From NCBI GenBank assembly GCA_963846715.1, contig CAWJXA010000004.1, forward strand, positions 62,001-126,000: a stretch of DNA of 64,000 nt, given 5' to 3'. Under the pieces are notes generated by a model that saw only the letters and a program-made list of their open reading frames with translations, was not told the DNA's origin and ran no database searches. This stretch comes from Bog-257 sp963846715 (GTDB lineage: Bacteria > Acidobacteriota > Terriglobia > Terriglobales > Acidobacteriaceae). This document shows, in pieces, positions 27,449-35,697 of the stretch. A program made the translations under genes and the position numbers. Numbering within the stretch: the first letter of the stretch is position 1; each line of letters begins with the position of its first letter.

Positions 27449-27623
27449 GGGCGCGGCCCGAGCTCCCGGTGCTAAGCCGGCTTCACAGGCTGCGGAAAAC
27501 TCAATTATGCCCGCTTTTGAAGGGGCGTACCTTTAGAGCCTGCCTGGAGTTTGCCGAAGGGTTCACCGTTGCGAGTCCGGCCCGAATCCGCCGGACATTT
27601 AACCTCACGAACTCTCCCAGCTT

Positions 27624-28250
27624 CTACAACCACCCTTTAGCGCGCGCGATTCTTGCGGCCTCCACACGGTTAGCAGCGCCCAGTTTGCTGATGGCTTCCG
27701 ACAAATAATTGCGTACCGTGCCCTCGGACAAATTCAGGTCAGTCGCAATTTCGGAGCTGGCCTTGCCTTCTCCAGCGAGGCGCAATACCTGGCGTTCGCG
27801 TTCGGTCAGGGGATCGGCTTCGTCCGTCCAGGCCTCCGCGGCAAGTTGGGGATCAATGACGCGCAGGCCTCGATGCACGCGGCGCACCGCGTCGGCGAGT
27901 TGCTCGGCGGGCATGTCCTTGAGCAGATAACCAGAAGCCCCGGCGTCCAGCGCGCGTCGCAGATATCCCGCGCGGGCGAAGGTGGTGAGAATAATCACGC
28001 GCACGGGCACTGAGCCGCGCTTGAGCTCAGCAGCAACTTCCAAACCTGTCAAAGTGGGCATTTCAATATCGGTGATGAATACGTCTGGCCGGGCTTGCTG
28101 CACCATGCGTAAAGCTTCGTCGCCGGAGCGGGCGCGGGCGACGACCTCGATGTCGTCTTCCATCTCAAGCAACGCGGCCAGCGCACCCAAGACCATCGCC
28201 TGGTCTTCGGCGAGGACTACGCGGATTTTGTCGCGCTTGCTGGGCGGCAT
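27624..28250 (-). CDS. NarL/DesR-type response regulator
   Basis: 208 residues from the ATG at 28250, which lies 5 bp after the kinase stop. The receiver domain has acidic ED near residue 16 and phosphoacceptor Asp in VFITDIEMP near residue 62; a LuxR-type HTH follows near residues 145-205 (LTERERQVLRLAGEGKASSEIATDLNLSEGTVRNYLSEAISKLGA). It forms a pair with the adjacent HisKA_3 kinase. Its likely target is the ABC-2 exporter operon it belongs to. Confidence 0.92.
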   Translation of the reverse strand: MPPSKRDKIRVVLAEDQAMVLGALAALLEMEDDIEVVARARSGDEALRMVQQARPDVFITDIEMPTLTGLEVAAELKRGSVPVRVIILTTFARAGYLRRALDAGASGYLLKDMPAEQLADAVRRVHRGLRVIDPQLAAEAWTDEADPLTERERQVLRLAGEGKASSEIATDLNLSEGTVRNYLSEAISKLGAANRVEAARIARAKGWL

Positions 28251-28254
28251 GCCC

Positions 28255-29367
28255 TCAGTTTCGCAGAGCAGAGGCTGTTGGAGCGAGAGGCAAATGAATG
28301 ACCAGCCGAGTTCCAGCGGCGGTCTGGCGTTGCAGCGAGCCGCCGATAGCTTCCAGCCGCTCACGCATGCCGCGCAGACCGTTGCCTTCCACGCCGCTAG
28401 CGCCACATCCGTTGTCGGCGATCTCCAGAGTGCAAACATCCTGGTCGCGACGAAGGCGAACGGTGCAGCGCTGAGCTTCGGCGTGACGGACGACGTTGGT
28501 CACGGCTTCGCGAATCGCCAGGGCGAGAACGGTCTCCTGTGCCGGGCTGAGGGGAACAGCGGAAGCTTCGCAGTCCACGGTGATGCCAGCGGTTTCCAGC
28601 GTGCGGCGGGCCTGCAGGAGTTCGGCAGCGAGTCCCTGACCGCGATATCCGCTAATGGCTTCGCGCACGTCGGCCAACGCGGCACGCGAAGTATGCTCCA
28701 CGTCTTGCATTTCCTGCTTGGCTCGCTGCGGATCACGGTCCACCAGCTTGCGTGCCAGTTCGGCTTTCAGAGTGATGAGCGACAGGGTGTGTCCCAGCAG
28801 ATCGTGCAAGTCGCGCGCAATGCGTTCGCGCTCGGCAACCTTGGCCAGGTGCTCGATTTCGTCCTCGGCGCGCTTCAGCTTTTCCCCTGCACAGTGTCTC
28901 AGCGCTCCGTAATGGTTGCCGAATCCCACCAGGATAATCAGCAGCAGCACCGAACCCCAGAAAGGCAGCGGCAGCTTGAGGTGGTAGATGCCATAGCCAA
29001 GGACGCCGAGATCAAGGGCAATCAACCAAAACACGCGGCGCAGGTTTGTGTGAAAGCCACCCGCCGCCGCTGCATACACCAATAGTCCAATGGCGCCGCC
29101 ATTGAGCGGGACGAAGACGGCAGCCATAGTCATCATGGCCAGGATGCTCAATAATCTGTAGGGCTCAGGACGAGAAAAGGACTGCAGGTAAAACAGAATG
29201 AAGGTGAGTCCCGCGATGGTGTTGATCGTCCATCCCAGCGGACCATAGTGTTGCCACAGCGGGTCCACGAAGAACCAGACCATGAACGGCAGCCAGATGA
29301 GAGGCATCCCACGATGCTCGTCATCGTTGGGGTAAATCTTCCACCAGATTGTGCGAAGGGTAGTCAT
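28255..29367 (-). CDS. DesK-like sensor histidine kinase
   Basis: 370 residues from the ATG at 29367. Five or so N-terminal transmembrane segments (to about residue 150) form the sensor. The HisKA_3 dimerisation/phosphoacceptor motif ERERIARDLHDLLGHTLSLI lies near residue 165, followed by a HATPase region with REAVTNVVRHAEAQ and DNGCGASGVEGNGLRGMRERL. Kinases of this group sense membrane state or cell-envelope stress. Genomic order (exporter, small membrane protein, kinase, regulator) is typical of DesKR- or LiaSR-like detection of membrane-active compounds, but the signal is not known. Confidence 0.93.
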   Translation of the reverse strand: MTTLRTIWWKIYPNDDEHRGMPLIWLPFMVWFFVDPLWQHYGPLGWTINTIAGLTFILFYLQSFSRPEPYRLLSILAMMTMAAVFVPLNGGAIGLLVYAAAAGGFHTNLRRVFWLIALDLGVLGYGIYHLKLPLPFWGSVLLLIILVGFGNHYGALRHCAGEKLKRAEDEIEHLAKVAERERIARDLHDLLGHTLSLITLKAELARKLVDRDPQRAKQEMQDVEHTSRAALADVREAISGYRGQGLAAELLQARRTLETAGITVDCEASAVPLSPAQETVLALAIREAVTNVVRHAEAQRCTVRLRRDQDVCTLEIADNGCGASGVEGNGLRGMRERLEAIGGSLQRQTAAGTRLVIHLPLAPTASALRN

Positions 29368-29381
29368 CGCCTGCTCGATCC

Positions 29382-29543
29382 CTATTGTTGTCTGGAATGG
29401 GTCTTCGGCACAACTGTGTACCAAATCACGGCAGTTGCTGTAATCGCCACTCCCAGCCAGACCCATTCACCACTGAGAGTAAGAGCGGTAAAGATCGCCA
29501 TAGCCGCGGCCCAGAGAATCCATTGCGCAGTTTTGCTTTTCAT
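29382..29543 (-). CDS. Small two-TM membrane protein between exporter and sensor kinase
   Basis: 53 residues: starts MKSKTAQWILWAAAMAIFTA, two hydrophobic segments, ends KTHSRQQ. It has a GAGGAG ribosome site and lies 14 bp before the kinase gene in the same direction. Too short for default ORF calling, but the start, spacing and composition support a real gene. It could be a small accessory subunit of the exporter or the sensor. Confidence 0.6.
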   Translation of the reverse strand: MKSKTAQWILWAAAMAIFTALTLSGEWVWLGVAITATAVIWYTVVPKTHSRQQ

Positions 29544-29652
29544 GACTCGCTACTCCTCATTCATTTCTAGCTGTTAGTCATCGACTATTAGTGATCAGAG
29601 GGTTCGACATTCTGGTTCTGCCTGCTGACCTCTAGTCCCTGGGACTTGCATC

Positions 29653-30471
29653 TCATCCATACGTTTTGCCTTCATCGCGGCGGTATCCCCAAGCCGCCAT
29701 GCCCAAGCTGAGCAGTGTACAGGCGATGAGTGCTTCGACGTGTCTCCACGACGGAATAGGATTCTGCACCATGCCCACGCTGTTCAGTGCTAACTGGGCA
29801 AGATGATAGGGCGGCAATAGCGTGGCCAGGACCCGCAACCCGTGCGGCAACATCGCCAACGGGATCCACAGGCCCGAGCAGAATGACATGGGCAAATAAA
29901 TCAGGTTGACTACCGCCGGCGCCGAATTGGGCTTGGCGAAATAGCCAATGGCCAGTCCCATTGCGCTGAAGGGAATTGAGCCTACAATCAGGATTCCGGC
30001 AAGCTTCGCGGCCGTGCCCAACGGCAGGCGCACCCCGCCGAAGCTATAACCAATGCTCAGCAGCAGCGCCATGATCACGGTGCTGAACACCACTGCGGCA
30101 AACAGCTTGGCCAGAAAATAGGCGGCCACCGGCATGGGCGAGGCGCGCTTCACCTGCAACCAGCCCTGTCCTCGCTCCATCGCCAGGCTTACCCCAAAGC
30201 CAAACAGCGCAACCGCCATCACTCCAAAGCATCCCATGGTTGCCAGCCCATAGGTTGCGCCTTCCCGTCGGTCCTGCGCACTGCCCGAGTTCAGCACGAT
30301 GGCGAACAACACGTAGAACATAATGGGGAAAACGATGGTCGAGATGGCGTATACGGGAATGCGCGTCTTGTTCAGCAACTCATACTTCGCTTCCTTGGCA
30401 TAAGCCGCAACGGTCCGCGATAATGAGCGGCGCGGCACCGCGACCGCAGTGGGAAATGTAGTGGCAGCCAT
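29653..30471 (-). CDS. ABC-2 type exporter permease
   Basis: 272 residues from the ATG at 30471, 1 bp after the ATPase stop. Six predicted transmembrane segments; the ABC-2 membrane domain has RIPVYAISTIVFPIMFYVLF and a C-terminal ABC-2 signature around NLIYLPMSFCSGLWIPLAMLP. It pairs with the preceding ATPase. Likely role is export of a hydrophobic or membrane-active molecule, regulated by the adjacent DesKR-like system. Confidence 0.9.
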   Translation of the reverse strand: MAATTFPTAVAVPRRSLSRTVAAYAKEAKYELLNKTRIPVYAISTIVFPIMFYVLFAIVLNSGSAQDRREGATYGLATMGCFGVMAVALFGFGVSLAMERGQGWLQVKRASPMPVAAYFLAKLFAAVVFSTVIMALLLSIGYSFGGVRLPLGTAAKLAGILIVGSIPFSAMGLAIGYFAKPNSAPAVVNLIYLPMSFCSGLWIPLAMLPHGLRVLATLLPPYHLAQLALNSVGMVQNPIPSWRHVEALIACTLLSLGMAAWGYRRDEGKTYG

Positions 30472-30472
30472 G

Positions 30473-31432
30473 TTAGTTCCTTTCCTTCGAGGCATCGGCG
30501 TTATGGTTCTGGGTCAGCGCGAGGAACGCCTCTTCCAATCCCGCATTCGTGACTTCCAAATCGCCCAGCCAGGAATCTCGCTGCAACAATTCGCGTACGA
30601 CCGGTTCGGCGGCATTCACTTGCAGCTCAAAAGCGTTGCGGTCTGCCTTCGCGCTGAGCACTCCGGGAATCCCTCGCACTTCTTCGAGCGACAGCCTGCT
30701 GGTGCAACGAATCCGTTTGCCCATGGCCCGCGCCTTAATTTCAGCGGGCGTGCCTTCAGCCACAATCGCGCCCTTGTCCAGCACCAGCACCCGATCTGCC
30801 AATGCGTCGGCTTCGTTCAGATAGTGAGTGGTCAGGAGCACGGTCTTGCCGCGGCCAATCAAGGTGCGGATTTGCACCCACATCAGGCGGCGCGCCTCCA
30901 CGTCAAGGCCGACCGTGGGCTCGTCCAGAAAAAGCAGGTCGGGGTTACCGCAGATAGCGATACCGAAGAGCACACGCTGTTTCTGCCCGCCTGACAACTC
31001 GCCGTAAGGGCGCTCCTTGATGTCGTCGAGCCCTGCAATCTTTAGCGTTTCCTCCATCGGAAGAGGCGCCGGATAGTAGGACGAGAAAAGGTCGATGTGC
31101 TCGCGGACTTTGAGCGTCTCCGGCACGCGTCCAACTTGCAGCATGGCGCCGAGGCGAGTTTGCACATGCCCCAAATGGGGATCGGATCCCAGAACCGACA
31201 CGCTGCCGGAATCGGGGCGTGCCAGGCCGAGCAGCATTCGCACAAGTGTGGTCTTGCCGGCGCCGTTTGGGCCGAGCAGCGCCAGGAGTTCGCCGGCACG
31301 AATCTCGAGGTTCAAGTCGTGCAAGGCAACAACCTCTCCGTAGCTCTTCTTCAGATTGCGCGTTGTAGCCACGCTGGCCAGCCGCGAGGCTGAGTTACGG
31401 TATGGCTTTTCGGCTAAAGCGGTTGACATCAT
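30473..31432 (-). CDS. ABC-2 type exporter ATPase
   Basis: 319 residues. Walker A GPNGAGKT near residue 54, signature LSGGQKQRV, Walker B DLLFLDEPT, H-loop TTHYL. The C-terminal region matches drug/lipid exporter ATPases of the DrrA/BcrA class. First gene of a five-gene leftward operon with permease, small membrane protein and two-component system. Confidence 0.93.
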   Translation of the reverse strand: MMSTALAEKPYRNSASRLASVATTRNLKKSYGEVVALHDLNLEIRAGELLALLGPNGAGKTTLVRMLLGLARPDSGSVSVLGSDPHLGHVQTRLGAMLQVGRVPETLKVREHIDLFSSYYPAPLPMEETLKIAGLDDIKERPYGELSGGQKQRVLFGIAICGNPDLLFLDEPTVGLDVEARRLMWVQIRTLIGRGKTVLLTTHYLNEADALADRVLVLDKGAIVAEGTPAEIKARAMGKRIRCTSRLSLEEVRGIPGVLSAKADRNAFELQVNAAEPVVRELLQRDSWLGDLEVTNAGLEEAFLALTQNHNADASKERN

Positions 31433-31523
31433 TCGCTCCCGTGACCTGTTTTCTTGTGGCCACGATTGCGATCATCAGGCATGTCAAAGACAGGCGGTAG
31501 TGTGGATTGTCAGCGGCGCAGGG

Positions 31524-31535
31524 TGACAAATGTCA
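31524..31535. promoter_or_regulatory. Palindrome TGACAAATGTCA, possible DesR-like operator
   Basis: Perfect TGACA-AA-TGTCA dyad located 92 bp upstream of the exporter operon ATG. Its spacing suits a response-regulator site, but no second copy was found nearby. Assignment is a guess. Confidence 0.3.
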
Positions 31536-31650
31536 TGGAGGGCCGCTTTTCGCTCTTCGCTCTTGGCTTTTCGCTAATACGTGTGAGGCTTCGGCACTGT
31601 TACGTCCGAAAGAACCCAAGCGCTTAGGTTATGTTAAGATCATTTTCGCC

Positions 31651-31899
31651 GTGCCAACCTTGTTGAGGTTGCTAGGCTTCAGGGTGGTAATTTACCCGAA
31701 CGATCATCGTCCGGCACACATCCACGTTATAGGGCCGGGCTGTGAGGCGGTATTCCAACTGAATTGTCCAAGAGGACCGTTGACATTGCGAGAGAACTAC
31801 TCGTTCTCTCGGCGGGATATCGTCCGCATCAAAGCAATGTTGGCGTCCAGAACGACGCAACTGTACAGAGATTGGGAGAGAATACATGGCAAGGCGTGA
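31651..31899 (+). CDS. DUF4160 family protein
   Basis: 82 residues from the GTG at 31651 (PTLLRLLGFRVVIYPNDHRPAHIHVIGPG), which matches the usual short start of the family. Upstream in-frame codons would extend it by 48 residues of non-family sequence. Contains the HRPAHIHV motif and a C-terminal helix ending YRDWERIHGKA. DUF4160 genes are often paired with DUF2442 genes in toxin-antitoxin-like operons, and here it overlaps one by 14 bp. Confidence 0.75.
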   Translation: MPTLLRLLGFRVVIYPNDHRPAHIHVIGPGCEAVFQLNCPRGPLTLRENYSFSRRDIVRIKAMLASRTTQLYRDWERIHGKA

Positions 31900-32313
31900 C
31901 GAATTTGATTTAGCCACTCAGCGAGCCCAGAGACGCCGCAACCGCCTTCCTCTGGCTATTACAGCTCACTACGATCCCAGCAGTGGCCGTATTGTGGTTG
32001 GCCTCTCCAACGAGCTAGACGTAACATTCTCCCCCGTTCGGTACAAGGACTGGAGAAAGCCAAGGCTTCGCAGCTCGAGCCCATCGAGATCACGCCGTCT
32101 GGCCTTGGCCTTCATTTTCCAAAACTGGATGCGGATGTTTACCTGCCTGCCTTGCTCCAAGGTTTCATGGGCTCCAGGCGCTGGATCGCTGCTCAACTGG
32201 GCTCCCTTGGCGGAAAATCCAGAAGCACGACCAAGGTCGCAGCTTCGCGGAACAATGGCCGGCTGGGTGGCAGACCGAAGAAGACCGCGGCCAAGCGCAA
32301 AACTCGGTCCTGA
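31886..32313 (+). pseudogene. DUF2442 family protein, frameshifted
   Basis: ATG at 31886 overlapping the DUF4160 stop. Residues 1-50 (MARRDEFDLATQRAQRRR..VVGLSNELDVTFSP) fit DUF2442. At the C-run 32031-32035 the frame breaks. One base must be restored to read GLEKAKASQLEPIEITPSGLGLHFPKLDADVYLPALLQGFMGS and a basic tail GRLGGRPKKTAAKRKTRS with a TGA at 32311-32313. Without the correction a longer unrelated frame runs to 32416. The homopolymer position makes a sequencing error plausible. Confidence 0.75.
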
Positions 32314-32536
32314 ACCACGCCAACCTCTTTCCTTTCAGCTAAATCGTCCGCTCAACGTCCGATTCTTCATCACCCCAAAACAGTTCTCGGGTGACCTCAG
32401 TCACATTTGCAAGTGATAGCAATCACGGCTCGTTGGGTGTTCCACAGGCGACACTTGTTTGTAAGAGTGAGGGGCCGGAGCCGAAACGTCGCACCCTGCC
32501 TTATGCGACCGTCGGCCGAGGTGAGAGAGGTCCGCC

Positions 32537-33004
32537 ATGTTGCTTGCATACCGCCTGGTAAAGCTAATCGAGAGCCATTCCGATGGCTTGGCGCGCAGCC
32601 TGCACAATCGTTATCGCCAATGCGATAAGTGCTCGGCCTATGCCAACGTGCCCGACAGTGAGCTCACCGAAAAAGTCTATGAGGTGTATCGCCATCTCGG
32701 CGAATGGCTGCTGGGCAAGACCGAGGCCGACATCGAACGCCGTTATCTCGAAGTTGGCGCGCAGCGCGCCGCCCAAGGCGTTCCCGCCAGTCAGGTGGTG
32801 TGGATGATTTGCCTGGTCCGCGAGAACCTTTGGGACTACATGCAAAAACACGCCGAACTGGAGCACCCGGCAGAGATATTTGGCGAGCTGGAACTATTGG
32901 AAATGCTGGACAAGTTTTTCAATCTTGCCATTTACTACGCAGCCTTGGGCCACGAGCGCGCCACGGCTGGCTACTCAGTGAAATCCGAAATCGTATCGGC
33001 TTAG
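32537..33004 (+). CDS. RsbRD N-terminal-domain-like protein
   Basis: 155 residues with GAGAGG upstream. The sequence EKVYEVYRHLGEWLLGKTEADIERRYLEVGAQRAAQGVPASQVVWMICLVRENLWDYMQ matches the N-terminal sensory module of RsbRD/RsbT co-antagonists, without a following STAS or kinase domain. Such stand-alone modules may act in partner switching or oxygen/redox sensing. It begins a rightward cluster with the CoA-transferase and 2-oxoacid:ferredoxin oxidoreductase genes (17 bp to the next gene), so it may regulate them. Confidence 0.75.
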   Translation: MLLAYRLVKLIESHSDGLARSLHNRYRQCDKCSAYANVPDSELTEKVYEVYRHLGEWLLGKTEADIERRYLEVGAQRAAQGVPASQVVWMICLVRENLWDYMQKHAELEHPAEIFGELELLEMLDKFFNLAIYYAALGHERATAGYSVKSEIVSA

Positions 33005-33020
33005 ACAAGGACCGCTGGCT

Positions 33021-34349
33021 ATGTCCTGGATCGATCAATACCGCAGCAAACTGATGACCGCCCGCGAAGCCGTCGCCTGCGTGGAATCGGGTATGCGGGT
33101 CTACATTCACCCCGGTTGCGCCGAGCCGGAAGCGCTGGTAGAAGCGCTGATGGGTCGCGCGCCTTTCGTGAAAGACGTCGAAGTAATGCACCTGCTCACC
33201 CACGGCACGTCGCCGTATTGCGCGCCTGAAATGGCAGATCATTTCCGCCACAACGCGTTGTTTGTCGGCGGCAACGTGCGCGAAGCCGTGAATGATGGGC
33301 GCGCCGATTACACCCCGATTTTCCTAAGCGAAGTCGAAGCCCTGTTCGAGAGCGGCGAAGTGCCGATTGACGTGGCCTTCATCCAAGTGTCGCCACCCGA
33401 CTCGCATGGCTACTGCAGCTTTGGCGTGGGGGTGGAATGCACACTCACAGCGGCGAAATATGCCCGCCGGGTGGTGGCGCAGGTGAACGCGCAGATGCCG
33501 CGCACCTACGGCGACAGCTTCATTCATGTCAGTGAAATTGACGCTATCGTCGAACTCACACGCCCGCTGTGCGAGTTAAAGGTCCAACCCAGTACGGAGT
33601 TGTTTCGGGCCATCGGCACGCAAGTGGCATCGTTGATCGAAGATGGTGCTGTCTTACAATGTGGGATCGGCGGCATTCCCGACGCTGTCCTTCCCAACCT
33701 GATGGACCGCAAAGACCTGGGGATCCACACCGAGCTGATCTCCGACAACGTGATTCCCCTCATCGAGTCGGGAGTGATCAACGGCCAGCGCAAGAACTGG
33801 AAGCCGCGCAAGGTCATTCTCAGCTTCGTGTTGGGTACAAAAAAGCTGTTCGATTTCCTGGACGAGAATCCTATCTTCGAGTTTCATCCCTCGGCCTACA
33901 CCAACGATCCCTTCCGCGTCGCGCAGAACGATCGCATGGTGGCCATCAACTCGGCGATTGAAGTGGATCTGACTGGGCAGGTATGCGCTGAGTCGATTGG
34001 CTCGCAGTTCTACAGTGGCTTTGGCGGCCAGCTCGATTTCATCCGCGGGGCGGCGCGCTCGAAATACGGCAAGCCCATCATCGCGCTGCCGTCGACCGCC
34101 AAGAACGACACGATATCGCGAATCGTGCCGCGGCTGGCCAATGGCGCGGGCGTTCTCACTACGCGCGCCGACGTGCACTATGTGGTCACCGAATACGGTG
34201 TTGCCTATCTGCATGGGCGAACCATTCGCCAGCGGGCTGAGGCACTCATCCAGATTGCACATCCCAAGTTTCATAACCAGTTGTACGAATATTGCGAGCG
34301 TCAGCGCTGGTTTCAGCGCAACGCTTGTGCCGTTGAAGTGCGAGGGTAA
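33021..34349 (+). CDS. Acyl-CoA hydrolase/CoA-transferase (4-hydroxybutyrate CoA-transferase-like)
   Basis: 442 residues of the acetyl-CoA hydrolase/transferase family. Present are RVYIHPGCAEPEALVEAL near the start, a Gly-rich GIGGIPDAVLPNL, and IHTELISDNVIPLIESGVING with the conserved Glu that forms the glutamyl-CoA intermediate in 4HB CoA-transferases. ALPSTAKNDTISRIVPRL and YGVAYLHGRTIRQRAEALI follow. Probably exchanges CoA between short-chain or branched acyl-CoA and an acceptor acid. It is located before a 2-oxoacid oxidoreductase, which suggests joint use of its acyl-CoA product. Exact substrate unknown. Confidence 0.88.
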   Translation: MSWIDQYRSKLMTAREAVACVESGMRVYIHPGCAEPEALVEALMGRAPFVKDVEVMHLLTHGTSPYCAPEMADHFRHNALFVGGNVREAVNDGRADYTPIFLSEVEALFESGEVPIDVAFIQVSPPDSHGYCSFGVGVECTLTAAKYARRVVAQVNAQMPRTYGDSFIHVSEIDAIVELTRPLCELKVQPSTELFRAIGTQVASLIEDGAVLQCGIGGIPDAVLPNLMDRKDLGIHTELISDNVIPLIESGVINGQRKNWKPRKVILSFVLGTKKLFDFLDENPIFEFHPSAYTNDPFRVAQNDRMVAINSAIEVDLTGQVCAESIGSQFYSGFGGQLDFIRGAARSKYGKPIIALPSTAKNDTISRIVPRLANGAGVLTTRADVHYVVTEYGVAYLHGRTIRQRAEALIQIAHPKFHNQLYEYCERQRWFQRNACAVEVRG

Positions 34350-34360
34350 GGAGCGTAGGA

Positions 34361-34648
34361 ATGACAACCCAACCGCGCGGTAACGTAATCATCGATGTTG
34401 AAGAATGCAAAGGGTGCGGCTTGTGCATCGAGTCGTGCCCGCCCGAGTGCCTGATTCTGGCGCCGGGACTGAGCAAGTATGGCGTGCATCCAGCGCAGTA
34501 CACCGGAGTGGACTGCACCGGATGCGGAGCTTGCTTCTACTGCTGTCCTGAGCCGGGAGCCATTACGGTGGAGCGACTGATCCCGACAAAAGCGAAAACC
34601 GCGGCCATACCAACAAAACAGGAGGTCGCCCATGCGGCAACTCTGTAA
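34361..34648 (+). CDS. 2x[4Fe-4S] ferredoxin (delta) subunit of 2-oxoacid oxidoreductase
   Basis: 95 residues with two cysteine clusters, CKGCGLCIESCPPEC and CTGCGACFYCCPEPG, typical of KorD/VorD-type delta subunits or bacterial ferredoxins. Starts 12 bp after the CoA-transferase stop and overlaps the alpha-subunit gene by 17 bp. Predicted to carry electrons from the TPP enzyme core. Confidence 0.9.
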   Translation: MTTQPRGNVIIDVEECKGCGLCIESCPPECLILAPGLSKYGVHPAQYTGVDCTGCGACFYCCPEPGAITVERLIPTKAKTAAIPTKQEVAHAATL

Positions 34649-35684
34649 AGGAAACGTCGCTATCGTTAAAGGCGCAGTGCTGGCCGGCTGCCGGGCGTTT
34701 TACGGATACCCCATCACCCCCGCCAGCGAAATTGCGGAGTATGCCGCCGAACTGATACCGGAAGTCGGCGGAACTTTCCTGCAGGCGGAGAGCGAAGTCT
34801 CGGCCATCAACATGGTCTATGGCGCATCCTCTGCCGGCATGAGAGTGATGAGCGCCTCCTCGGGCCCAGGATTGAGCCTGATGCAGGAAGGCATCTCCTA
34901 CATCGCGGGCGCCGAGCTGCCATGCGTCATTGTGGACGTAGTGCGCGGCGGGCCGGGACTGGGCAATATCGCGCCCGAGCAGAGCGACTACTTCTGCATC
35001 GTCAAAGGAGGCGGCCACGGTTGCTATCGCAATATCGTGCTCGCGCCGTCGTCGGTGCAGGAGATGTTCGATCTCACCGTGCTGGCCTTCGATCTCGCCG
35101 ACCGCTATCGCAATCCCGTGATGATCATGACCGACGGCTACGTGGGCCAGATGATGGAGCCGCTGGACATCCAGTTGCGCAAGATTGAAGCTCCGGAAAA
35201 AGATTGGGCGGTCAAGGGCACAGCTGAAACCAGGAAGAACGTGGTCACCTCGATCTTTCTGGAGCCGGATGTGTTGGAAGCGCATGTTCAGAAGCTCGAA
35301 GCCAAGTACCAACTGGCGCAAGAGCTGGAGACGCGCTGCGAAGAATATCTGACGGAAGATGCCGACGTGCTGCTGGTTGGCTTCGGCATCGTGTCGCGCG
35401 TATTGCGTTCCACCGTCGACCAGTTGCGGGCCCAGGGACTGAAGGCAGGACTGTTCCGTCCCATTACCCTGTGGCCATTCCCGGTGCGCGAACTCAACGC
35501 GACGGCAGCGCATGTGAAGTCGGTGATGGTGGTGGAACTGAATACCGGAATGATGCTGGAAGACGTGAAGCTATCGCTCAACGGCAAAGTACCGGTGGAG
35601 TTCTATGGGCGCGCGGGCGGCAACGTTCCCGCGGCAGAAGAAATTACCGCGCAGGTGTTCGCGCGCATGTCAGCCTTGGTCTAG
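34632..35684 (+). CDS. 2-oxoacid:ferredoxin oxidoreductase alpha subunit
   Basis: 350 residues, with the KorA/VorB-type signature KGAVLAGCRAFYGYPITPASEIAEYAAELIPEVGGTFLQAESEVSAI, SASSGPGLSLMQEG, and VDVVRGGPGLGN. Belongs to the oxoglutarate/branched-chain oxoacid class with separate alpha and beta subunits. Substrate class (2-oxoglutarate, 2-oxoisovalerate or aryl pyruvate) cannot be set by motif. Confidence 0.9.
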   Translation: MRQLCKGNVAIVKGAVLAGCRAFYGYPITPASEIAEYAAELIPEVGGTFLQAESEVSAINMVYGASSAGMRVMSASSGPGLSLMQEGISYIAGAELPCVIVDVVRGGPGLGNIAPEQSDYFCIVKGGGHGCYRNIVLAPSSVQEMFDLTVLAFDLADRYRNPVMIMTDGYVGQMMEPLDIQLRKIEAPEKDWAVKGTAETRKNVVTSIFLEPDVLEAHVQKLEAKYQLAQELETRCEEYLTEDADVLLVGFGIVSRVLRSTVDQLRAQGLKAGLFRPITLWPFPVRELNATAAHVKSVMVVELNTGMMLEDVKLSLNGKVPVEFYGRAGGNVPAAEEITAQVFARMSALV

Positions 35685-35697
35685 GCAGGAGGCATTT

